33,855 bases of DNA from JBBSMX01 sp038232935 (GTDB lineage: Bacteria; Bacteroidota; Rhodothermia; Rhodothermales; JANQRZ01). The first letter of the stretch is position 1. The number at the start of each line of letters is the position of its first letter. This document shows, piece after piece, positions 23,147-31,591 of this stretch. Position numbers and translations under genes: made by a program. The stretch is from assembly GCA_038232935.1 (NCBI GenBank), contig JBBSMX010000030.1:1-33855 (forward strand), in the 5' to 3' direction. A model generated the notes under the pieces. That model saw nothing but the letters and a program-made list of their open reading frames with translations, ran no database searches and was not told the origin of the DNA.

Positions 23147-23968
23147 TTATCCCTGGTTCGGGAAGAGCGACTGGAAGCGGGCCAGCATCCGCCCGGCTTC
23201 GGCGCGAATCGCCTCCGCTTCGTCCGCGTCGAGCGCGTTCGCCTCGACGAACTCGTCGAGGAAGGCGTCGCGTTCGAGGCCGCGGAGCTGGGCGAGGGTC
23301 CAGTAGTCGTCGGCCCGCTCCATCGCGGCGTCGAGGGCGTCCGGATCGTCTTCCTGCTCGAGCAGAGGCTGGGCGAAGAGGGCGCGGGCCTCCATCTCGC
23401 TCAGGTGGTCGGGGCCGTACGTCCGCTCCACCGCGTGCTCGATGGCCGGGTGCGCGAACGCCGGGTAGTCCAGCAGCGCGTCGAAGTCGAGGGTCTCGGC
23501 CTCGACGTCTTCGGCGAGGGCGATGTCCTCCGACGCGAGCGCATCCCAGTGCGTCTCGACGGCATCGAGGAGGGCGTCAAAGTCGGCTTCATCTTCCGGC
23601 GTAGCGCCGGGGCCGAGGAGGAACGCGGCGAGGGCGTCGTGCCGGTCAGCGCGCTCCTTCATCGGGAGCGAGAAGAAGGCCCAGAGCAGGCGCGCCGCCT
23701 CCATCACGGCGACCGTCGCTTCGTCGGCGTCATCCGGATGGGCGCGCAGCTCGAAAGCCGCCATCGGATCGAGGTCGTATAGCTCGAAGAGCGGGTCGGC
23801 GAACAGGGCGAGGGACTCGAAGCGGACCCCCGTTTCGCCGTCCACGAGGGCGCGCACCTTGCGCTGATGCAGCGCGAGGAGGAGGTGCGCGTCGGTCAGC
23901 GCGGAAGCGCCGTCCCCACCAGCGACGGAGGCGAAATAGTGCGGGAACGGTTCGTGACGGTCGGGCAT
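23147..23968 (-). CDS. Acidic protein of unknown function
   Basis: A 273-residue protein starting MPDRHEPFPHYFASVAGGDG. It is very rich in Asp, Glu, Ala and Leu, has no signal peptide or membrane segment, and is predicted mostly helical. Possible internal repetition: several segments of the kind DADEATVAVMEAARLLWAFF, DEADFDALLDAVETHWDALA and DPDALDAAMERADDYWTLAQ. I do not recognise a family. Strong acidity would fit a slightly salt-adapted marine or halophilic organism, but neighbouring proteins are not equally acidic. It is divergent from the AI-2E family gene and upstream of the epimerase fusion on the same strand, although the hairpin between them probably separates transcripts. Confidence 0.75.
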   Translation of the reverse strand: MPDRHEPFPHYFASVAGGDGASALTDAHLLLALHQRKVRALVDGETGVRFESLALFADPLFELYDLDPMAAFELRAHPDDADEATVAVMEAARLLWAFFSLPMKERADRHDALAAFLLGPGATPEDEADFDALLDAVETHWDALASEDIALAEDVEAETLDFDALLDYPAFAHPAIEHAVERTYGPDHLSEMEARALFAQPLLEQEDDPDALDAAMERADDYWTLAQLRGLERDAFLDEFVEANALDADEAEAIRAEAGRMLARFQSLFPNQG

Positions 23969-24055
23969 GGCGTAAGCGGAAGGTTAGATATGCAACGCGA
24001 TACTCCCTTTTCCCCATTTCGAGTTCCCACGGAGGGGCGGGACTGGCGGTCCGGA

Positions 24056-24068
24056 CGTGAACTTCACG
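24056..24068. promoter_or_regulatory. Perfect inverted repeat in divergent spacer
   Basis: CGTGAACTTCACG is a perfect 6-1-6 palindrome in the 209-base spacer between the divergent 23147 and 24178 genes. Downstream, AGGGCCG (24079-24085) / CGGCCCT (24094-24100) forms a second hairpin. The first has the size and position of a repressor operator and the second could be an attenuator in the leader of the 24178 gene. Neither is proven. The rest of the spacer shows no open reading frame of interest. Confidence 0.35.
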
Positions 24069-24177
24069 CCCTCGTAGCAGGGCCGGGCTCGTTCGGCCCT
24101 TTCGCATAAATGATCGCTGAACCCTACTTTTCGTGGCCCTTCTCTTCGCATCTCGCCCCTCCTTTCCATCTCCCCCC

Positions 24178-25254
24178 ATGGCAACGTCTCGAACCGAATT
24201 CACCCGCCGCGTCCTGATCGTCCTCGGCATCGTCGCGGTGGCGGTGGTGCTGTTCGAGGTGGCGCATGCCGTTTTCGGCGTCGTGCTGCTGCTCTTCCTC
24301 GGCGTCCTGCTTGCGGTGTTCCTCGACGGGCTGGCGCGATGGCTGAGCCGTCATACGCCGCTCGCGCGGAAGGCGTCGGTGGGTGTCGTGCTCGTCGTGC
24401 TGACGGCGCTGCTGATCGGAGCGGGGTGGCTGTTGGGACCTCGGATTGCGGAGCAGGTGGCGGCGCTGACCGAGGCGGTTCCGAGGACGATGGAGCGGGT
24501 GGAGGCGTGGCTGCGGCAATTCAACTGGGGCGAGGCCGTCGTCGAGCGCATGCCGGCGTCACCGGGCGAGGTGCTGCCGGAGAACGCGAGTGGGCTGGGC
24601 GCGGTGACGACGGCGTTCTCGACGGTACTCGGCGCGCTCGTGAACGTGGTCATCGTCCTGTTCGTGGGCATCTACCTCGCGCTGAGCCCGTCGCTATACG
24701 TGGACGGGCTCGTGCGGCTCGTCCCGAAGGGGCACCGCGTGCGCGCGCGGGAGGTGTTCGCGGCGCTTGGGACGGCCCTGCGCCGCTGGCTGTTGGGGCG
24801 GATCGCCTCGATGACGGTGGTGGGTGTGCTGACGGCCGTCGGGCTGATGCTCTTCGGCATTCCGCTGGCATTCACGCTCGGGCTGATCGCCGCGGTGTTC
24901 TCGTTCGTCCCCTATATCGGGCCGCTGCTGGCCTTCGCGCCGGCCGTGGCTGTCGCACTCGGGGAGGGGGGCTCGGCCGTGCTCGCAGTGCTGGGCATCT
25001 ACGGCGTCGTGCAGTTCGCCGAGAGCTACCTCATCACCCCGCTGATCCAGAAGCGGGCCGTCTCGATGCCGCCAGCGCTGCTCATCACCGCGCAGGTCCT
25101 GCTGGGCGTGCTGGCCGGCCCCGTCGGCATCGTCGTGGCGACACCGCTGGCGGTCGTCGCGGTCGTGCTCGTGCAGATGCTCTACGTGGAGGACGTGCTG
25201 GGCGACGACGTGGAGGTGATGGGCGGAGGCGAGCCTGCGGAAGCGACGAGCTGA
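24178..25254 (+). CDS. AI-2E family transporter
   Basis: A 358-residue polytopic membrane protein. Two membrane segments lie near the N-terminus (IVLGIVAVAVVLFEVAHAVF and VFGVVLLLFLGVLLAVFLDG). A soluble stretch (GPRIAEQVAALTEAVPRTME) follows. The C-terminal group of helices contains GIPLAFTLGLIAAVFSFVPY, IGPLLAFAPAVAVALG, YGVVQFAESYLITPLIQKRA and PVGIVVATPLAVVAVVLVQM. The FVPYIGP and LITPLIQ motifs mark the AI-2E/PerM family (formerly UPF0118). Members such as TqsA export the signal AI-2 and others exchange Na+/H+, so the substrate here is unknown. ATG 24178 is preferred over a start at 24133 because the latter only adds a proline-rich leader. Convergent with the VWA gene. Confidence 0.93.
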   Translation: MATSRTEFTRRVLIVLGIVAVAVVLFEVAHAVFGVVLLLFLGVLLAVFLDGLARWLSRHTPLARKASVGVVLVVLTALLIGAGWLLGPRIAEQVAALTEAVPRTMERVEAWLRQFNWGEAVVERMPASPGEVLPENASGLGAVTTAFSTVLGALVNVVIVLFVGIYLALSPSLYVDGLVRLVPKGHRVRAREVFAALGTALRRWLLGRIASMTVVGVLTAVGLMLFGIPLAFTLGLIAAVFSFVPYIGPLLAFAPAVAVALGEGGSAVLAVLGIYGVVQFAESYLITPLIQKRAVSMPPALLITAQVLLGVLAGPVGIVVATPLAVVAVVLVQMLYVEDVLGDDVEVMGGGEPAEATS

Positions 25255-25279
25255 CGAGCGGATCGAAACGCGTGGTTCG

Positions 25280-27412
25280 CTACACCATGCCCGCCCGCTT
25301 GCGCAGCACCCACTCGGCGGAGAGGAGGGCGATGACGACGCCGAGCAGCCACGCGATGTGCCACAGCTCGGTCTCGTGCTCCTGCTCGACGACGCGTGGG
25401 CCGAAGCCGCCGGCTTCGAGCCGAGCCTGGAGCGCCGGGATGTCGGCTGGGTCCACGACCTCGCCGCCGGAGCGCCGGGCGATCTGCCGCATGAGTGCCG
25501 CGTCCGCCTGCGTGTCGCGGAACTCGAGCGCGAGCGCGCCGACGGCGAACGCGCCCCGGTCCTCGCCGAGCGCCGCGCCCTCGCGCTCGGCCGAGGCGGT
25601 GAACGTGTAGTCCCCCTCGGGCAGTGCCCCGGCGTCGAGCACGTAGCGACCGCGCCCGACGGGCCGCATCGTGAAGGGCGATGTGCTTCCGTCCGGAGCC
25701 GTCACGCGGACCTGCACCGAGGCGTCGGGGATGGGGTCGAGGCTCTCGTCGTAGACCTGCCCGGTGAACTCCACGGCCTCGCCCTCGCCGAAGAGCGGCT
25801 GCGCCGGGCGCACACGGACGGGGCGGTCGTCCTCCCGCGTCGTCAGCCAGCGGAGCAGGTTGTCGACGAGTCCGGGATAGAAATCTTGGACGGACTGGAG
25901 GTCGGCCGGGAGGTTCAGCCATCGCCACGTGCCGGCGGCGAGGAGGGCGGCGGAGCGGCTCCGGCCGCGCTGCCGGACGAGGAGGAGCGGGTCGTCGAAG
26001 GCGATCCCGCGGACGCGCGTCGTGGCGAGGACGCGGGCGTCGGGCGAAGCCACCCACCGGCTGTCACTCGTGGCGACGGGCGGGAGTCGGTCGAGCGAAC
26101 TCGGCGGGGCTGTCGGCACGGCCAGGACGGGGTGGAGGGCACCGGCCGGCGTCGGGACGAGCGCGGCCTCGGTGAACGGCGTGCGGACGACTTCGGGCCG
26201 GGCGGGGAGCACGTCGCCGAAGGCGGCGCGGAGGGAGGGCAGGTCGGTCTGCCGGGTGAGGACGAAGAGGAGCGGGAGGCCGCCCTCGGCCGCCGCCGCG
26301 AGGCGCTGCGTGGCGGCGCGGTCGGCGGCGCGGCCGGGGAAGCCCGCGAGCACGGCCGCGTCGAAGTCGCCGAGCGAGGCGGGAAGCGCGCCTTCGTAAA
26401 ACGTCCCCGGCCCCTTCTGCGTGAACGGGGCGATTTCGAGGTTCGGGTCGGTCTCCAGCACCTGTCGGAGCGCCGAGAGGTCGGGGCCGGGCGCGGCGGC
26501 GAGCAGCAGCACGCGCCGCTTGTTCGAGAGCACGCGCACGGCGACGGACTCCGTGTTGTTGCCGTACGTCACCTCCCCATCGAACCGGCTCACGGCGACG
26601 GTGTAGCGGTGCAGCCCTTCCGTCTCCGGGATGAACGAGAGATCGACCGTCGCCTCGACGCTGCCCTCGGGGAGCGTGACGGACTGCGAGGCGAGGCGGC
26701 GGTCCCGTTCGAAAAGCGACACCGTCGCCCGCTCGCCGTCGAACCCGTCGGCGCGGACGCCCACCTGCACGGGCAGCTCGACGCCCGCGTAGGCGATCTC
26801 GTTCGTCGTCACGCGGGACACGAGCACGTCGCGTTGCCGCGTCGTGTCGCCGACGACGGCGGTGTAGATTGGCACGCCGTAGCGCTCGGCGAGGTAGATC
26901 GGGTTGCGGCCGGTGTTGTAGCGGCCGTCGGAGAGGAGCAGGACGCCGCCGAGGTTCTGCCCGTCGAGGTCGTCTTCGACGCGTTGGAGCGCCCCGGCGA
27001 TGTCGGTCCGCACGCCCTCGAACCGGAGTGAGTCGGGGCTAGAGAGAGGGGCCGTCTCGCTATCGAAGGTGTAGTACCGGACCTCGCCGCCCACGTCGGG
27101 CATCCGGCGGAGTGCGTCACGGGTGGCGACGGCGGCGGGCCCTTCGCCATCCTCCCGCCCGAGGCTCTGGCTGTCGTCCACGAGCACGGCCAGCACCGGT
27201 GGCTCCTCGGTCGCCTCGATCCGACGCAGCACGGGCTCAAACAGGAGCACGAGCACGATGAAGAGCGCCGCCCCTCGCAGCCCCATCAGCACGGCCCGCT
27301 GTCTCGCCGCGACGCGCGGCACGCTGCGGCCGTACGTCCACCACGTCAGCACCGCCGCCGCCAGCAGGCAGACGACGAGCAGCAGAGGGGAATAGCCGAG
27401 TGTGAGATCCAT
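25280..27412 (-). CDS. VWA-domain membrane protein (BatA-like, with GATase-like region)
   Basis: A 710-residue membrane protein from ATG 27412 (MDLTLGYSPLLLVVCLLAAA). Two N-terminal membrane segments (about 8-26 and 42-60), a von Willebrand A region with MIDAS-type DDSQS at 79-83 and VLLLSDGRYNTG further on, then Ig-like beta regions (VELPVQVGVRADGFDG ...), a Rossmann-like part (RRVLLLAAAPGPDLSALRQV ... FDAAVLAGFPG) that resembles glutamine-amidotransferase-like domains, a second beta region, and a final membrane segment near 684-702. This is the architecture of large Bacteroidota proteins annotated as VWA domain-containing and related to the Bat aerotolerance group. It follows the S8 protease gene on the same strand with 78 bases between. 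Function unknown; MIDAS suggests divalent-ion-dependent protein binding. Confidence 0.85.
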   Translation of the reverse strand: MDLTLGYSPLLLVVCLLAAAVLTWWTYGRSVPRVAARQRAVLMGLRGAALFIVLVLLFEPVLRRIEATEEPPVLAVLVDDSQSLGREDGEGPAAVATRDALRRMPDVGGEVRYYTFDSETAPLSSPDSLRFEGVRTDIAGALQRVEDDLDGQNLGGVLLLSDGRYNTGRNPIYLAERYGVPIYTAVVGDTTRQRDVLVSRVTTNEIAYAGVELPVQVGVRADGFDGERATVSLFERDRRLASQSVTLPEGSVEATVDLSFIPETEGLHRYTVAVSRFDGEVTYGNNTESVAVRVLSNKRRVLLLAAAPGPDLSALRQVLETDPNLEIAPFTQKGPGTFYEGALPASLGDFDAAVLAGFPGRAADRAATQRLAAAAEGGLPLLFVLTRQTDLPSLRAAFGDVLPARPEVVRTPFTEAALVPTPAGALHPVLAVPTAPPSSLDRLPPVATSDSRWVASPDARVLATTRVRGIAFDDPLLLVRQRGRSRSAALLAAGTWRWLNLPADLQSVQDFYPGLVDNLLRWLTTREDDRPVRVRPAQPLFGEGEAVEFTGQVYDESLDPIPDASVQVRVTAPDGSTSPFTMRPVGRGRYVLDAGALPEGDYTFTASAEREGAALGEDRGAFAVGALALEFRDTQADAALMRQIARRSGGEVVDPADIPALQARLEAGGFGPRVVEQEHETELWHIAWLLGVVIALLSAEWVLRKRAGMV

Positions 27413-27489
27413 GAAGCGTGTGGGGGGATTAGGAGGCGGACGGGGGAACGCAGCATGCGGGCTCGTTCGCACGTACCCACCACACGGTA

Positions 27490-29151
27490 CTACTGCACGA
27501 CGATGCGTCCGCCCGTGTCGAGAGTCTGCCCTGAGCCTGCCGAAGGGTCGTCGCCGGTGAAGCGGTAGAAGTAGACGCCGGCGCTGAGCGACGGCAGCGC
27601 GAGCGTGACGGGGGCGAGGCGGGGCGGCCCCTCGTAGAGCATGGCGATGCGGCGGCCGAGCACGTCGTAGAGCCGGAGCGTCACCCGCGCCGGAGCCTCG
27701 GTGCCCGCGAGCTTCATCGTCACGACCCGGTGGTCGCGCGGGACGAGGGTCGGATAGAGGAACGCTTCGACGGGAGGGGAGGCACCCGGATCTTCGGTCG
27801 CCAGCGCGATGGCCTGCTGCACGGCGGCTCCGGCATTAACGACGCCCCAGCCCCGTTCATTGTCCGGCGCGTCCGGTTGGCTGGCCGTGGCGCGGAGCAC
27901 GTCGCGGACCTGAATCGGATTGAGGGTAGGGTTCGCCTGGAGCATCTGCGCGACGACGCCCGTCACCGCCGGGGCCGAGAACGACGTGCCGTTGCCGATT
28001 CCGTATCCGCCGTTCGCGTTCGCATGTACCACATCGACGCCGAGTGCCACGACGTCCGGCTTCGTCCGCCCATCGGCCGTCGGGCCGAAGGAGGAGAAGC
28101 TGGCCCGCGTCGAGTCGGCGCGCATGGCCCCGACGGTTATGACGGAATCGGCGTCAGCGGGGGCCGTGATGAAGTGCCACGAGGAACTGCCCTCGTTGCC
28201 GGCGCTCGTCACCACGGCGATGCCGAGCGAGGCGGCGATGTCGGCGGCGCGGGTGACGAGCGTCGTGTTGCCGTCCATGTCGTCGTAGGTGTAGTCGCCC
28301 TCGCCCACGTCGAACGTCGAGTAGCCGAGCGAGACGTTGACCACGTCGGCACCGTTCGTCTCCATCCACTCCATGCCGGCCACGAAGAAGTCCTCCTCTT
28401 GGTGCGTCTCGGAGGGGGCGTACTCCGTCGTCGCGGCGAGCACAGCGGCCCCGAAGCCCGGCCCCACAAGGTCGCCCTCGTCGAAGCCGACGGCGATGGA
28501 GGAGACGGAGAGGCCATGCGTGCTGCCCTGCTCCTGCCCCGTGAAGTTCTCCTGTGCTAGCAGTTCGATCTGGGCGAGCGCCGGGTGGGCGAAGTCGAAG
28601 GTCGTGTCGAGGAAGCCGACGATCGTGCCCTCGCCGGTGAACCCGTCCTCGATGGGGAGCCGCGCGTTGATCACGTCGAGTTGGAACTGCGACGGGCCGT
28701 AGTCGATGAGGCGAACGGGGGAGACGGGTTCGGGGGTTATCCGCTCGGGCGGCCCCTGCTCTGTGGTGAGCCGCGCGACGGGTCGGATGCCGCGCACGAA
28801 CGGGAGTGCGCGGACGGTTTCGGCTTGCTCGGGCGTCAGCACTGCGCTGACGGCGTTGAACCACCGACTCACGACGATGGGCTCGACGCCGAGCGCGCGA
28901 AGCTCGTCTACGTACGCCGGAGCTACGGGCACGTCCACGCCGGAGGGCCGAGCCGGGCTGCCACGCAGGCGGCGGCGCTCCGTTGCGCGCGGCGCGAGGG
29001 CGATGCGCGCGGGGGTGCTCCCGCGCGCGGCCTCCGGCTGCTTGTCGGCGAAGAACACCCAGAACTTGATCGGCGGGGTACCGGATTGGGCGGCGACGTC
29101 CGAAGCGAGCGGGGCGGCCAGCAGGACCACGACGCAGAGACGTAGGATCAT
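27490..29151 (-). CDS. Secreted subtilisin-like (S8) protease with T9SS sorting domain
   Basis: A 553-residue protein from ATG 29151 with a signal peptide (MILRLCVVVLLAAPLASDVA). A propeptide-like region follows (IKFWVFFADKQPEAARGSTP). The S8 triad is visible: Asp in VGFLDTTFDFAHP, His in STHGLSVSSIAVG, Ser in NGTSFSAPAVTG, with oxyanion Asn in TSAGNEGSSS. The last about 90 residues (VTMKLAGTEAPARVTLRLYD, VLGRRIAMLYEG, SLSAGVYFYRFTG ... GGRIVVQ) match a type A T9SS C-terminal sorting domain, so the enzyme is probably exported through T9SS and cut from or fixed to the surface. An interspersed repeat adds the peptide DPSAGSGQTL inside the last hairpin of this domain. Confidence 0.92.
   Translation of the reverse strand: MILRLCVVVLLAAPLASDVAAQSGTPPIKFWVFFADKQPEAARGSTPARIALAPRATERRRLRGSPARPSGVDVPVAPAYVDELRALGVEPIVVSRWFNAVSAVLTPEQAETVRALPFVRGIRPVARLTTEQGPPERITPEPVSPVRLIDYGPSQFQLDVINARLPIEDGFTGEGTIVGFLDTTFDFAHPALAQIELLAQENFTGQEQGSTHGLSVSSIAVGFDEGDLVGPGFGAAVLAATTEYAPSETHQEEDFFVAGMEWMETNGADVVNVSLGYSTFDVGEGDYTYDDMDGNTTLVTRAADIAASLGIAVVTSAGNEGSSSWHFITAPADADSVITVGAMRADSTRASFSSFGPTADGRTKPDVVALGVDVVHANANGGYGIGNGTSFSAPAVTGVVAQMLQANPTLNPIQVRDVLRATASQPDAPDNERGWGVVNAGAAVQQAIALATEDPGASPPVEAFLYPTLVPRDHRVVTMKLAGTEAPARVTLRLYDVLGRRIAMLYEGPPRLAPVTLALPSLSAGVYFYRFTGDDPSAGSGQTLDTGGRIVVQ
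27524..27550. repeat. Interspersed repeat inserted in the S8 protease reading frame
   Basis: 'gtctgccctgagcctgccga' continuing 'agggtcg' is a relative of the spacer repeat at 21689. On the coding (minus) strand it encodes DPSAGSGQT, between FTGD and LDTGGRIVVQ, where sorting domains normally turn directly into the last strand. The frame is kept. The repeat family usually occurs outside genes. Confidence 0.7.
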
Positions 29152-29231
29152 CGGAGCGAAGGCGAGTGGAACGGACGCAGAGTATACGCGAGACCGGGCC
29201 GGTTGCTTCGCCTCGGAAGCCACCGCGATCC

Positions 29232-30176
29232 TCAAAGCAGTGGGATGACGAGGTACGCCATATAGCCGAAGAACGCGATCAGCAGCAGAATGCCGTGCAG
29301 CCGGTTCAGCTTGTGGCCGAACCACGCCAGCAGCACCATCAACCCAAACCCGATCATCACAGGGAAGTGGATCACGAGCGCTTCCGGCTCCACCCGCAGC
29401 GGCTTCACGAGCGACACGAGCCCGACCACGAAGAGCACGTTGAGCAGGTTCGAGCCGATCACGTTGCCGACGGAGAGGTCCGTCTCGTTGCGGAAGACGC
29501 CTACGAGGGACGCGGCCAGTTCCGGCAGGCTCGTCCCCACGGCTACGACGGTCAGTCCTACGATGACGGGGTCGATCTCGAAGATCTCCGCGATGGCGAC
29601 AGCCGACGTCACCATGAGCTGCGCCCCGATGGCAAGGCCCACGATCCCTCCACTCAGGAGCAGGGCCTTCTTCCACGCAGGCATGATAAGGTCCGGTGAA
29701 GCCACGACCTCGTTGGGACCGACGCCCCGGCGGCGCACGTCGCGGACGAGGTAGCCGAGGAACCCCGCCAGCCCCAGCAGCAGGATGACGCCGTCGAAGC
29801 GGCTAATGGTGCCGTCGAGGGCCAGGAGGTAGAAGACGATCATCACCCCCATCATGATCGGGTACTCCCGCTTCAGCGTCGAGGGGGCCACGGCGAGGGG
29901 GACCAGCACGGCGCTCGTGCCGAGGATCAGCCCGACGTTCGCGATGTTCGACCCGACGATGTTGCCGAGGGCGAGGCCGTCGTTCCCGCTGAGGGCGGCG
30001 ATGAAGTTCGTCATGAACTCCGGCAGGCTCGTGCCCAGCGCCACCACGGTCAGCCCGACCACGAGGGGCGGGATGCCCAACCCTACTGCCATACTGGAGG
30101 CGCCCTTGATCAGCCACTCTGCCCCGAAGTACAGCACGACGAGACCCAGTAAGAGCACGCCGACGTGAACGAGCAT
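29232..30176 (-). CDS. Calcium/sodium antiporter (CaCA family, YrbG-like)
   Basis: A 314-residue polytopic inner-membrane protein. It has the two internally repeated alpha motifs of the CaCA family: GTSLPEFMTNFIAALSGNDG...GNIVGSNIANV (from about residue 49) and GTSLPELAASLVGVFRNETD...GNVIGSNLLNV (from about 212). Around these lie about ten hydrophobic helices. Family members exchange Na+ for Ca2+ or related cations. Both GTSLPE and GNxxGSN signatures are intact, so it is probably active. It lies between cytidine deaminase and the S8 protease on the same strand. Length is typical of YrbG. Confidence 0.95.
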   Translation of the reverse strand: MLVHVGVLLLGLVVLYFGAEWLIKGASSMAVGLGIPPLVVGLTVVALGTSLPEFMTNFIAALSGNDGLALGNIVGSNIANVGLILGTSAVLVPLAVAPSTLKREYPIMMGVMIVFYLLALDGTISRFDGVILLLGLAGFLGYLVRDVRRRGVGPNEVVASPDLIMPAWKKALLLSGGIVGLAIGAQLMVTSAVAIAEIFEIDPVIVGLTVVAVGTSLPELAASLVGVFRNETDLSVGNVIGSNLLNVLFVVGLVSLVKPLRVEPEALVIHFPVMIGFGLMVLLAWFGHKLNRLHGILLLIAFFGYMAYLVIPLL

Positions 30177-30243
30177 GAGGAAGGGGAGAGGTGAGGGTGG
30201 GGTGTGTGGGCGATACGCTCATACGGGCGCCGGCCCTGCCTGT

Positions 30244-31035
30244 TCACAGGCGCAGCGTATCGCCCGTAAAAAACTGCGGGAGGAGCTCGGTGGCCGTGGT
30301 GATCTCCGGCGGTGCGTCCCCGCGATCCATCACGATGGGGACGCCGACGGCATGCTCGGCCAGGAGTTGGCGACAGGCCCCGCACGGCGTTCCCGTCGGG
30401 TCGGACGGACACGAAAGGAAGATGCGCCGGAGCGGGCCGGCACCGTAGGCCGCCGCCGCCGCGAGTGCGCTCCGTTCGGCACACAGCCCGCGTGTCCATT
30501 CCGCGTGCTCGACGTTGCAGCCGGGGATGATCCGGCCCGATTCCGTCACGAGGACGCACCCGACTCGGAAGCCCGATTCGGGCACGAACGCCCGCTCCGC
30601 CGCTTCCCTCGCGAGTCGTACGCCCGCCTCGTCGTTCAGCGGGGGCTCTGCTGCCAACGGTTCCAGCCGCGCCGCGATGTTCGGCAGTGGGGCCGGTCCG
30701 AAGGCGACCGCCTCCGGGGCTTCCTCCATCGGGGTGAGGCCGAGCGCATCGGCGAGCCACGCCGCCTCGCCGGGGTGAAACGGGTGGCTCAGCGCCGCCG
30801 CCCGAACGTCCCGCCGCCCGTTCGATACCGCGGTGACATAGGCCCCGAGGAGCGCCGGAATCGTCAGAGGGTACGACGCGCTCTCGACCCGCACACCGGG
30901 CACCCATTGCCCATCGGAGAGGAGGAGAGCCGCCCCGACATGGCGTCCTGAGTAGGGCGCGCGAGCGTGGGCGGCGGCGGCGTGCGCCCGGTCACGCAGC
31001 GCACCGAGCATGGGAGGGGTGAGGGGGGCGTCCAT
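30244..31035 (-). CDS. cdd: Cytidine deaminase, two-domain, catalytic domain second
   Basis: A 263-residue protein from ATG 31035 (MDAPLTPPMLGALRDRAHAA); a GTG at 31065 would add ten residues. Two cytidine-deaminase-fold units are joined. The second (about 140-263) has the zinc site: CAE at 185-187 and PCGACRQ with C218 and C221, plus SGFRVGCVLV and GCNVEHAEW for substrate contacts. The first (about 10-135) has the same opening, APYSGRHVGAALLLSDGQWV followed by VESASY, but PALLGA where CAE belongs and no PCxxC, so it cannot bind zinc. In the E. coli two-domain Cdd the active unit is the first, so the order is reversed here. The likely role is deamination of cytidine or deoxycytidine in pyrimidine salvage. 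Confidence 0.9.
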   Translation of the reverse strand: MDAPLTPPMLGALRDRAHAAAAHARAPYSGRHVGAALLLSDGQWVPGVRVESASYPLTIPALLGAYVTAVSNGRRDVRAAALSHPFHPGEAAWLADALGLTPMEEAPEAVAFGPAPLPNIAARLEPLAAEPPLNDEAGVRLAREAAERAFVPESGFRVGCVLVTESGRIIPGCNVEHAEWTRGLCAERSALAAAAAYGAGPLRRIFLSCPSDPTGTPCGACRQLLAEHAVGVPIVMDRGDAPPEITTATELLPQFFTGDTLRL

Positions 31036-31098
31036 GCCCGCTGAAGATAACGCGGGACTCATCACATGAACGGAACAGGCCGTCGCAATCGAACCGCT

Positions 31099-31566
31099 TC
31101 AGTCTCGCTGGCCGATATTCTTACCCCGGTACGTGTCTGTCAGTGCGTGGCAGTTCGGGCAGAGAATTTCCAGATTGTCGAGCCGGTTGTTGTGTCGGTC
31201 TCCATCTTTGTGATGAAGTTCTAGCGGGATGGATTCAGTCCCCCAGCGGGAGCGGTTGCATTGCATACAGACACGCTCGAAAACGCCCTCGTCGAGTAGG
31301 CGACGCTTGAGCTTATAGCTCTGAACCGTTGATCCCGCGCAGAGGACGCCTTGCAGCGGGAGCCGTGGTCCGTAGGTTCGGCCGCGTCGGTGCCCGCGTC
31401 CGGTGAAGTGGCTGGTGTCCACCTCCATCTTTCGAACGAGACGCTTGATCGTATCGTAGTTGCCCCCGGCAGGTCTGACGCCTAGTTTTCGTAGCACCTC
31501 AGCGTACGAGAGGCTGGTCGCGACGGCGTCTCTGACATCATGCTCTGTGTAGGAGTAGCGTCTCAC
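31099..31566 (-). CDS. HNH endonuclease
   Basis: About 155 residues from GTG 31566 (MRRYSYTEHDVRDAVATSLS). The N-terminal part (SYAEVLRKLGVRPAGGNYDT...) looks like a helix-turn-helix type DNA-binding unit, which often accompanies free-standing phage HNH enzymes. The C-terminal part has a zinc ribbon (CMQC ... CPNC) around the HNH core LELHHKDGDRHNNRLDNLEI. Complete and apparently active. The gene ends 63 bases before the cdd start and begins beside the tRNA-Leu gene, on the opposite strand. Such genes are often mobile or homing elements. No intron is visible in the tRNA. Confidence 0.88.
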   Translation of the reverse strand: MRRYSYTEHDVRDAVATSLSYAEVLRKLGVRPAGGNYDTIKRLVRKMEVDTSHFTGRGHRRGRTYGPRLPLQGVLCAGSTVQSYKLKRRLLDEGVFERVCMQCNRSRWGTESIPLELHHKDGDRHNNRLDNLEILCPNCHALTDTYRGKNIGQRD

Positions 31567-31591
31567 GGTCGGACCGTTGCTGGAAAGACTT

